30,151 bases of DNA from positions 1 to 30,151 of the forward strand of contig JAVJSU010000011.1 of NCBI GenBank assembly GCA_040219275.1, given 5' to 3'. This DNA comes from JAVJSU01 sp040219275 (GTDB lineage: Bacteria; Chloroflexota; Anaerolineae; Aggregatilineales; Phototrophicaceae). Below the pieces are notes generated by a model. The model had not been told where the DNA came from. It saw nothing but the letters and a program-made list of their open reading frames with translations, and searched no databases. The translations under genes were made by a program, and so were the position numbers. Below are positions 24,269 to 30,151 of the stretch, piece after piece. Positions within the stretch are counted from its first letter, which is position 1, and each line of letters opens with the position of its first letter.

Positions 24269-25582
24269 ATGTTAAGCGACCTGTCGGTTAATGTGCCGAC
24301 ATTACATGAAAACAATTTACAATCATCTATCGTTAAACCTGTCTTACTTTTAGAAGTTGATATTGCCAGACCGATTCCTTCTGTTTTATTTATTGACCTT
24401 TCAAGCGGACAGCATTATCAGAATGGCTTGTTGCTAGTACGCATGTACGACCAACCCATCGGCATGATTGAGCTAGAGACCCACGATTTTCAGATTGAAC
24501 CCAATCAAGTCGCCTCGATTATCTGGGATGCACTTGCAGAGGAAATCAATTATTGGCGTGGTGAGTTTGATTTGCCCGGTGTTGACCAACTCACCGCATT
24601 CGGGCTTCCGCGCAGTGTCGTCCCGCCCCAACATCTACGGGAACGCACGCTTATAAAAGAGTCCGCTACCATGATTAGCGTCATCGTGTGTACGCACAAT
24701 CGCCCTGATAAGCTGGTACGCTGTCTTAAAGCGTTAGAAATGCTGGACTATACCGGCTTTGAGGTAATCGTCGTGGATAGTGCGCCGACGGATGACATCA
24801 CACATAAGCTGATTAACTCCATGTTCCCGGATGTCTACTATATAAAGGAAGATGATGCCGGTCTTTCTAAGGCGCGTAACCGTGCGCTGGAAGTCGCCAT
24901 CGGGGATATTATCGCCTTCACGGATGATGACGCACTGGTTGATCGCAATTGGCTACTAGAAATTATGCGCGGCTTCAGAGCAGGTTCGGATGTCACCTGC
25001 GTCACCGGCTTAACACTTCCCGCAGAGCTAGAAACACCGTCACAAGTCTGGTTCCAACGACATCGCGGGCGCAAAACACACTTTCTGCGACGCATCTTCA
25101 ACGTGACCGAGAATCCGGTTTATACACCGTTGCATATCTCATTTTTCGGTGCGGGCATGAACATGGCATTTAAAAAGTCATTTCTGGATGAAATCGGTGG
25201 CTTTGATCCCGCGCTTGGCATGGGTAGCCTAACCCATAGCGGCGAAGATGTTGCCGCATATTTCGAGGTCGTCGCCCGTGGTCATCAGATCGCCTATGAG
25301 CCGGGCGCGATTGTCTATCACGATCATCGTGAAACGCATGAAGAATTACGCGATCAAATTTATGGCTATAGCGTGGGGCTAGCCGCTTGCATCACCCGCA
25401 TCATGGTGACTAATCCCAATTATCTGCGCCATCTGCCCCGTTACTTACTGAGCGGGGTGCGCTACACAGCCAAAAAATCCGCAAGATACCCGTTGCAATT
25501 CCGTTTGCTGGAACTTAAGGGCGCACTCTACGGACCATTCGCTTACTTCCTAAGTCGCCGAAAAATGGCAAAAACCGCCTGA
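24269..25582 (+). CDS. Glycosyltransferase family 2 (GT-A fold) with N-terminal extra domain
   Basis: 437 residues from the ATG at 24269, chosen because GGAGA lies 8 nt upstream; an in-frame ATG at 24149 would add 40 low-complexity residues. The first 130 residues form a small domain (LLLVRMYDQPIGMIELE, then AEEINYWRG) of the type found before GT2 domains in some Actinobacteria and Chloroflexota. The GT2 domain starts at MISVIVCTHNRPDKL (about 135-149), has the nucleotide/metal motif FTDDDALVDRNW (217-228), the acceptor region FFGAGMNMAFKKSFLDEIGG and the catalytic-base-like HSGEDVAAYFEV (323-334). No TM segment is obvious, so it is probably cytoplasmic or membrane-peripheral. Ends in a strong terminator; divergent from the giant surface protein. 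Confidence 0.88.
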   Translation: MLSDLSVNVPTLHENNLQSSIVKPVLLLEVDIARPIPSVLFIDLSSGQHYQNGLLLVRMYDQPIGMIELETHDFQIEPNQVASIIWDALAEEINYWRGEFDLPGVDQLTAFGLPRSVVPPQHLRERTLIKESATMISVIVCTHNRPDKLVRCLKALEMLDYTGFEVIVVDSAPTDDITHKLINSMFPDVYYIKEDDAGLSKARNRALEVAIGDIIAFTDDDALVDRNWLLEIMRGFRAGSDVTCVTGLTLPAELETPSQVWFQRHRGRKTHFLRRIFNVTENPVYTPLHISFFGAGMNMAFKKSFLDEIGGFDPALGMGSLTHSGEDVAAYFEVVARGHQIAYEPGAIVYHDHRETHEELRDQIYGYSVGLAACITRIMVTNPNYLRHLPRYLLSGVRYTAKKSARYPLQFRLLELKGALYGPFAYFLSRRKMAKTA

Positions 25583-25602
25583 GTCTCATAAAAATCACCC
25601 TG

Positions 25603-25630
25603 AAAGCATCCAACACGGGATGCTTTTTTT
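25603..25630 (+). terminator. Intrinsic terminator of the GT2 gene
   Basis: Perfect 9-bp stem AAAGCATCC / GGATGCTTT with a 6-nt loop running into a T7 tract (25624-25630), 21 bases past the stop. Its presence rules out an upstream start at 25620 for the following glycosidase. Confidence 0.93.
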
Positions 25631-25721
25631 GTTGGCACTATACCACCCTACCCACCTCATGTATGATTTTGCCACATCAATTTATTCGTCTGAAAAACAT
25701 TTCATAATAAGGAACGACACG

Positions 25722-27932
25722 GTGAAATTTAGAGGAATCCATCCGTTTAATGACAATTGGCTTTTTTGTCCCGAAAGCGTTTATGAGACAGCGGATGATA
25801 GCAACTTCACCGCCGTCACCCTGCCCCACACCAATAAGATTTTCCCGCATCACAACTTCGATGATGCCGAATATCAATTCATCTCCACCTATCGCAAACG
25901 ATTCACCCTGCCTGCTCCGTTAAACGGGCGCAGATTATTTCTCGATTTTGAAGGCGCGATGCTCGCCGCAACCGTAACCATCAATGACCATACCCTCGAT
26001 GAGCATAAAGGCGGTTACACCCCGTTTTCCTATGACATCACCGACTATATAAAGGAAGATGGCGAAAACCTGCTCACCGTCCATCTGGATTCACGCGAAC
26101 GCCACGACATCCCGCCCTTTGGCTATGTGGTGGATTACATGACCTTCGGTGGCATCTACCGTGAAGTCAATTTGCGCTATGTGCCGCCTGTACATATTGA
26201 GAAGATTTTTGGGCGTGCCTATGATGTGCTCACCGACCACCCACGCTTAGAGGTCGATGTGTGGGTAAAAAATCAGTATGACGAAGAAGTTTCCGCTGGT
26301 TTGATCGTTGGTTTATCAAACTATAAAATCAACGAGGATGGCTCAGTTAATATTGACCAAACATCACTTAAGACTCGCCTACCTGCAAATAGCACGCAAA
26401 AAATAACCGTCACTCTCGATCACATTGGCGAAGTTGAGCGCTGGTCGCTAGATAATCCCATTTGCTACTATTTAGGTGCACAAGTTGGTATCACCCCTGA
26501 AGAAGTGGATGATATTGGCACATTTGCCTTCGGCTTCCGTGAGGCGACATTTAAAGACGATGGTTTTTATCTCAACGGCGAACGGGTGCAGTTACGCGGG
26601 CTGAATCGCCATCAGATGTTCCCGTATTTTGGCTCCGCCGCGCCGGAACGCCTGCAACGCCGTGATGCTGACATCATCAAATACGAACTCGGATGCAACA
26701 TCGTCCGCACCTCGCATTATCCGCAATCGCGCCACTTTTTAGACCGTTGTGATGAAATTGGCTTGCTGGTTTTAGAAGAAATCCCCGGTTGGCAACACAT
26801 CGGCGACGAAGCATGGAAGCAAATCAGCATACGCGATGTACAGGCGATGATCGAGCGTGACCGCAATCATCCCTCCATCATCATTTGGGGCGTGAGAGTC
26901 AACGAATCACAGGATGATACCGAATTTTATACCGCCACAAATACCCTTGCCCGTGAGCTTGACCCCACGCGACCAACAGGCGGTATCCGTTACATTGAAA
27001 ATAGTGAATTTCTGGAAGATGTGTTTACCTTCAACGACTTCAGCAACGGTGTGCGCGAACCGCAACACACGCCGTATATGATTACCGAATTCAACGGGCA
27101 TATGTTCCCGACGAAATCTTTTGATAACGAAGAACGCCGTGTGGAACATGCCCTGCGTCACGCCAAAATTCAAGCGCAAGCGGCGACGATGGGCGGGGTT
27201 TCCGGCGCGATTGGCTGGTGTGCGTTCGATTACAACACCCACAAAGAGTTCGGTAGCGGTGACCGCATTTGCTATCACGGCGTGATGGATATTTTCCGCT
27301 TACCGAAATACGCCGCGCATTTTTACGCCAGCCAGATTGACCCCAAAGAACGCATCGTGCTTCAGGCGGCAACGATCTGGTCTATGGGAGATCGCAGTGC
27401 AGGCGGTAATGATCCGCTGACGATTTTCTCCAACTGTGATGAAGTTGAGATCTTCGCAGGCAAAGAAAATTACGGCAGATTCACGCCCGATTTTGCGAAT
27501 TATCCCAACCTCCCCCACCCACCCTTTACCATCACCGGCTTAGGGATGCGCTGGGGCGAAGCCTTCGGGGATTTGCGCGTGATCGCCTATTTGAACGGGC
27601 AAGCTGTCGCCGAGCAACAGGTCGCCTGTGATGGTCAGCCCGTCGCGCTCATCCTGAAATCTGATGACGATGAACTCCGCGCCGATGGCATGGACATGAC
27701 GCGCATCGTCTTTAAAATCGTCGAGCAATACGGCAACCCCCTGCCCTATGTGACCGAAGTCATCTCGTTTGAGGTCGATGGTCCGGCAGAGTTAATCGGC
27801 ACCAATCCCTTCCCGCTGATCGGTGGGAGCGCCGCACTCTATCTCCGTGCAGGGCATGATGCAGGCGAGGTCAAAATCACCGCCAGAACAAGCCGCTTCG
27901 ATCCGGTCACGATCACCGTGAAGATCGGTTAG
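25722..27932 (+). CDS. Glycoside hydrolase family 2 (beta-galactosidase-like)
   Basis: 736 residues from a GTG at 25722 (AAGGA 8 nt upstream). The in-frame ATG at 25620 falls inside the preceding terminator. The N-terminal sugar-binding jelly roll includes YRKRFTLPAPLNGRRLFLDF and FGGIYREVNLRYV; an immunoglobulin-like middle domain follows; the TIM barrel carries LRGLNRHQMFPYFG, NIVRTSHYPQSRHFLDRCDE, the acid/base Glu395 in IIIWGVRVNES and the probable nucleophile Glu456 in YMITEFNGHMFPTK. An Ig-like C-terminal part (VDGPAELIG) ends the protein. Both catalytic acids are present, so it should be active. No signal peptide, so it acts on imported or intracellular beta-linked oligosaccharides; beta-galactosidase, glucuronidase or mannosidase cannot be separated here. 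Confidence 0.92.
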   Translation: MKFRGIHPFNDNWLFCPESVYETADDSNFTAVTLPHTNKIFPHHNFDDAEYQFISTYRKRFTLPAPLNGRRLFLDFEGAMLAATVTINDHTLDEHKGGYTPFSYDITDYIKEDGENLLTVHLDSRERHDIPPFGYVVDYMTFGGIYREVNLRYVPPVHIEKIFGRAYDVLTDHPRLEVDVWVKNQYDEEVSAGLIVGLSNYKINEDGSVNIDQTSLKTRLPANSTQKITVTLDHIGEVERWSLDNPICYYLGAQVGITPEEVDDIGTFAFGFREATFKDDGFYLNGERVQLRGLNRHQMFPYFGSAAPERLQRRDADIIKYELGCNIVRTSHYPQSRHFLDRCDEIGLLVLEEIPGWQHIGDEAWKQISIRDVQAMIERDRNHPSIIIWGVRVNESQDDTEFYTATNTLARELDPTRPTGGIRYIENSEFLEDVFTFNDFSNGVREPQHTPYMITEFNGHMFPTKSFDNEERRVEHALRHAKIQAQAATMGGVSGAIGWCAFDYNTHKEFGSGDRICYHGVMDIFRLPKYAAHFYASQIDPKERIVLQAATIWSMGDRSAGGNDPLTIFSNCDEVEIFAGKENYGRFTPDFANYPNLPHPPFTITGLGMRWGEAFGDLRVIAYLNGQAVAEQQVACDGQPVALILKSDDDELRADGMDMTRIVFKIVEQYGNPLPYVTEVISFEVDGPAELIGTNPFPLIGGSAALYLRAGHDAGEVKITARTSRFDPVTITVKIG

Positions 27933-27942
27933 ACGAAACATG

Positions 27943-27977
27943 AGGCTGTCAGTAAATGTCGCACTGACAGCCTTTTT
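27943..27977 (+). terminator. Terminator of the GH2 gene
   Basis: Perfect 11-bp stem AGGCTGTCAGT / ACTGACAGCCT with a 9-nt loop followed by TTTTT, 10 bases after the stop. It lies between two convergent genes; the minus-strand side lacks a T run. Confidence 0.92.
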
Positions 27978-27989
27978 CATTTTCCAGCA

Positions 27990-29021
27990 CTATCCAGTAA
28001 TCGGAATCCGTACCGCGCCACTCGTCCGTACTGCGCCCAAACTTGCCTGCACCCATCCGGTAACAGATGCGCCATTGCATACCGTCCGCACCTGATACCA
28101 GTCAGAACCGTTAGTGCGCCCGACAATCTCGTTTTCAACAGTACGCGTCAGGTTACAGGTTGCCGAAGCGAGAGTCGTCGGTCCCGTATAGAGTGGATAA
28201 TCGTTATAATAGACGAATCGCGCCGGTTCAAGCTCACCCTGACCGGGGACGATATGTGCGCCGCGTACATCACCGCGCAGGGCGATAAATTCCCCGCTCA
28301 CCCATCCGCGCAGATCATCCACCTGCACATACCACCATGTTTCAGCAGGGTTGCGTCCCAGAATAATCAATTCCGTCGCCCCATTCAAAATAGCAATCCG
28401 GCTATATTGCACACCTGCACCCGTCCGCATGTTCAAGCGTGACGTGTTGACAATGCCATAACCGGGCAAGTCCAAAAATTGAGCAATGCCATTCAATCCG
28501 GGCGGTGTCGGAGGCACTTGATTCACAGGGACGGAGGGCGATGTTGTGCCGTCGATGTTGTTTAAGTCCGGTAAGCCGACCAATTGTGGCGCGAAATCAC
28601 CTTCTTCGGTTAGTAGCGGACAATTACCAGAACGACGATACACGATCTGTTCGCCAAGTCCGTTGCCGCCGTTGCTGGTCACGGTGATAATCAGCGGGTT
28701 AGCGGTAGGCGCTTGTGAATATTGCCCGAACTGCCCTGCCGGTATCACGAAACCGCCACCAATAACAAGCGAGGAGGTTTGCGGTCCGTAAATCACACGA
28801 CCATAGCCATCGTACGCCGTAATCGTAAACGATTCTTGATTACGTCCGGTATTATCGCGGTTCATCTGGATGATACTGCCATTACTCGTGAATCCGGTAC
28901 AGCCCAGCGAAAAGCTCACACCACGCGTTCCAGCGGCGGCGGCTGGCATCACCTGCCCCAACCATAGCAAAAACATAAACCCAATAATAAATCCCAGTCT
29001 AAACGTCCGTTTGCCCAACAT
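27990..29021 (-). CDS. Secreted SH3b-domain protein
   Basis: 343 residues. Signal peptide at 1-30 (FIIGFMFLLWLGQV core, then PAAAA-G). Residues 31-135 form a beta-rich domain with two Cys (41 and 134). A Pro-rich linker (about 160-175) precedes a bacterial SH3 domain at 187-250 (NTSRLNMRTGAGVQYSRIA, then WWYVQVDDLRGWVSGEFI), and a second, divergent SH3-like unit follows at 266-333 (YPLYTGPTT, WYQVRT, GWVQASLG) with a Cys pair (289, 315). Such domains bind cell-wall or other surface polymers, so an extracytoplasmic envelope role is likely. No catalytic domain is visible. Convergent with the GH2 gene. Confidence 0.88.
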   Translation of the reverse strand: MLGKRTFRLGFIIGFMFLLWLGQVMPAAAAGTRGVSFSLGCTGFTSNGSIIQMNRDNTGRNQESFTITAYDGYGRVIYGPQTSSLVIGGGFVIPAGQFGQYSQAPTANPLIITVTSNGGNGLGEQIVYRRSGNCPLLTEEGDFAPQLVGLPDLNNIDGTTSPSVPVNQVPPTPPGLNGIAQFLDLPGYGIVNTSRLNMRTGAGVQYSRIAILNGATELIILGRNPAETWWYVQVDDLRGWVSGEFIALRGDVRGAHIVPGQGELEPARFVYYNDYPLYTGPTTLASATCNLTRTVENEIVGRTNGSDWYQVRTVCNGASVTGWVQASLGAVRTSGAVRIPITG

Positions 29022-29329
29022 AATAGCTTCCCCAATTAATCAATTTAAAAGGCTCAATACTATCTTAACGGAATTAAGCGAAGGATTACAGTTACGCAGA
29101 CGTTAGAGTATCGTACTTAAATCGTATATTTAAGCATTATTACAAGGTTAAAGTAAGCGGGGCGTTTACAGACCATTTCATGCACGTAATCATAAATGTT
29201 TAGACCGACCAAATGGCAATCATGATCGACACGATGGAAGCGGTAACAAATAACGAACGTAACTACTCAGGCAGGGATAAAGAGTTGTCCAAGAAGCGCA
29301 TGATATAATACCAGTCGTGTGTAAGTAAG
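29022..29329. other. Gap of about 300 bp without a recognisable gene
   Basis: Contains the unassigned upstream region of the SH3b gene and sequence leading into the transposon graveyard. No clear promoter, RNA or terminator was recognised. Confidence 0.5.
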
Positions 29330-29529
29330 TCAGGTAAAGCACTCAGGTAGGTGATTGAAAACATCGGTAATCCAATCCCAAGCGACCAGAGAAGCAAGAC
29401 GTTCTTTATCCGCCCGTAAACAGCGCAAGAATTGATGAATTCGATCTTGTTTAGCTTGTAGCGAGGGATATACAAAACCTTCAATCTCGCGTCGCACTTC
29501 TTCAAAAATACGCTCCCGCCGGCAAGACC
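29330..29529 (-). pseudogene. C-terminal remnant of an unidentified gene, possibly a transposase
   Basis: The minus-strand frame reads RRERIFEEVRREIEGFVYP, then SLQAKQDRIHQFLRCLRADK, then RLASLVAWDWITDVFNHLPE, and stops at 29330. The text is coherent and protein-like but has no start codon with a ribosome binding site, and its upstream end abuts the IS3 remnant at about 29530. It looks like the last 65 or so residues of a longer protein cut by, or joined to, the IS3 fragment. I associate this tail loosely with IS-encoded proteins but do not recognise the family. Confidence 0.4.
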
Positions 29530-29754
29530 CTAATTTAGTAGAGTGCAAAGTTGTCTCGTAAAGTGCGTTTCAAACTCACAGGAACCGATGTAGCCCAAAG
29601 CAGAGTGTCGGCGTACTCGATTGTAAAATCCCATGATATAGCCAAAGATTTCAGAACGGGCTTACTCAAGTGAATGAAAGACACGATCTGCACATTCGCG
29701 CTTAAGCGTTGCCCAGAAACTTTCCATTGGCGCATTGTCTAAACAATTCCTGTC
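29530..29754 (-). pseudogene. IS3-family transposase OrfB, C-terminal remnant with in-frame stop
   Basis: The minus-strand frame reads NCLDNAPMESFWATLKREC, then ADRVFHSLE, a TAA stop (29662-29664), then ARSEIFGYIMGFYNRVRRHS and ALGYIGSCEFETHFTRQL before a final TAG. DNAPMESFWATLK and the FYNRVRRHSALGY block are hallmarks of the rve-type catalytic core C-terminus in IS3-family OrfB. Upstream coding stops abruptly at 29754 in a tandem ACAGGAATTG duplication. The stop codon and loss of the first three quarters make it non-functional. Confidence 0.9.
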
Positions 29755-29765
29755 AATTCCTGTCA
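29741..29765. repeat. Short tandem AATTCCTGTC repeat at an IS junction
   Basis: Two perfect 10-bp copies (29746-29765) plus partial flanks. They lie exactly where the IS3 reading frame is lost, so they probably mark the recombination joint between two element fragments. Confidence 0.65.
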
Positions 29766-29774
29766 AGTACCCAA

Positions 29775-29870
29775 TTATTGAAGACAAAATTCTGGAACGA
29801 ATCGGGCAGCAAAAATGGCAGGTGGCATCCTGAGTGAGGTGTGAATCCGTTGGTTGTTATAGTAGTAACC
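29775..29870 (-). pseudogene. C-terminal tail of a second rve-type transposase, cut by the IS5 element
   Basis: The minus-strand frame from 29870 reads YYYNNQRIHTSLRMPP then AIFAARFVPEFCLQ and ends at TAA (29775-29777). The YYNxxRIHxSL-MPP motif is the conserved C-terminal end of integrase-core (IS481/IS3-like) transposases. The frame is intact up to 29870 and the very next base begins the terminal repeat of an IS5-family element, so this gene was interrupted there. Only 31 codons remain in the window. Confidence 0.8.
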
Positions 29871-30151
29871 GGCTTTGTTGAATGAATAAGTTAAATAAAC
29901 ACATTGATCGCAAGAGTATCCGAAATTAGATGACACGATAGCTGTCAGGCATTCCGAGCTGGGTCATACGATTCAGGGCAACAGCTTTGACCCGTGCCTC
30001 AGTGACTTGCCTGGTCAAAGTGCGTGAACTCAATGTGTTTCCGAAAATAGTCTTGAAGCGAAAAACCGCCGTTTCTGCCAATGAGCGCCGATGATAGCCT
30101 GCTTCGATCTTCCATCTTTTACGACCAATGTGACGAATGCGTCGCAAATTT
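29871..30151 (-). mobile_element. IS5-family insertion sequence, partial (runs off the window)
   Basis: The element begins at 29871 with GGCTTTGTTGAATGAATAA, which matches the known IS903/IS5-group terminal inverted repeat GGCTTTGTTGAATAAAT apart from small differences. The transposase 3' end lies 55 bp inside. The far end and target duplication lie outside the window. Confidence 0.8.
29926..30150 (-). CDS. IS5-family transposase, C-terminal part (partial at window edge)
   Basis: The frame is open from the right edge to TAA at 29926-29928, giving about 74 residues. WKIEAGYHRRSLAETAVFRF, KTIFGNTLSSRTL and LNRMTQLGMPDSYRVI are the strongly conserved C-terminal blocks of IS5-family DDE transposases (the YHRRSLAETAMFRFKTIFG signature holds the last catalytic Glu). 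No frameshift is visible in this part, so the element could be intact beyond the window. The apparent start at 30147 is only an internal codon. Confidence 0.9.
   Translation of the reverse strand, partial: NLRRIRHIGRKRWKIEAGYHRRSLAETAVFRFKTIFGNTLSSRTLTRQVTEARVKAVALNRMTQLGMPDSYRVI

Noticed and set aside
25620..25721. Longer GH2 start at the ATG at 25620
   Set aside because: That ATG lies inside the GT2 terminator hairpin, and the extra 34 residues match no GH2 N-terminus; GTG 25722 has AAGGA at good spacing.

Overview
The window looks like bacterial chromosome, most likely from a Chloroflexota (Anaerolineae-like) organism. This placement is an inference from gene content: a Uma2-type nuclease, a giant DUF11-repeat surface protein ending in an LPATG sorting signal followed by a Trp-rich stretch, a PduO adenosyltransferase, mosaic glycan genes and many short transcription units with hairpin terminators. 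Base composition is roughly balanced by eye, except for an AT-rich stretch at 1-720. No rRNA, tRNA, CRISPR array or prophage module was seen.

Left edge (1-1320): the tail of a transposase, then an AT-rich stretch holding a 46-codon hydrophobic peptide gene on the minus strand with a near-perfect Shine-Dalgarno sequence and hairpin terminators on both sides, then a Uma2 nuclease gene. Glycan operon (1542-7320, plus): five tightly packed or overlapping genes encode a Wzm/Wzt-type polysaccharide ABC exporter, a two-domain (class I plus FkbM) methyltransferase, a second methyltransferase and a GT4-like glycosyltransferase, closed by a 17-bp hairpin. They probably make, methylate and export a surface glycan.

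Middle (7406-14299): a PPOX-type flavoprotein (minus); a 660-bp gap with a dense TGGCA/TGCCA cluster and 14-bp tandem repeats; an Hsp20 chaperone; a PduO cobalamin adenosyltransferase; a TetR regulator with a palindromic operator just downstream of its own promoter; a three-gene ABC-2 exporter operon with ATGA overlaps that is probably the regulator's target; and a histidine phosphatase (minus).

Right half (14531-29021): a minus-strand gene of about 9.2 kb encodes a secreted, probably sortase-anchored protein of about 3,081 residues. It has two malectin-like domains (one nested inside a SpaA-like domain), a beta-propeller, ASH-like domains, DUF4114-like motifs and a tandem DUF11 array, five units of which carry EF-hand-like loops. 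Divergent from it is a GT2 glycosyltransferase, followed by a cytoplasmic GH2 glycosidase and a convergent secreted SH3b-domain protein. Glycan export, glycosyl transfer, a sugar-binding surface giant and a wall-type SH3 protein give the window a cell-surface theme.

Right edge (29330-30151): a pile-up of dead insertion sequences. An IS5-family element (partial, with an IS903-like end) sits directly against the broken tail of an rve-type transposase, which abuts an IS3 OrfB remnant with an in-frame stop, which abuts another unidentified gene tail.
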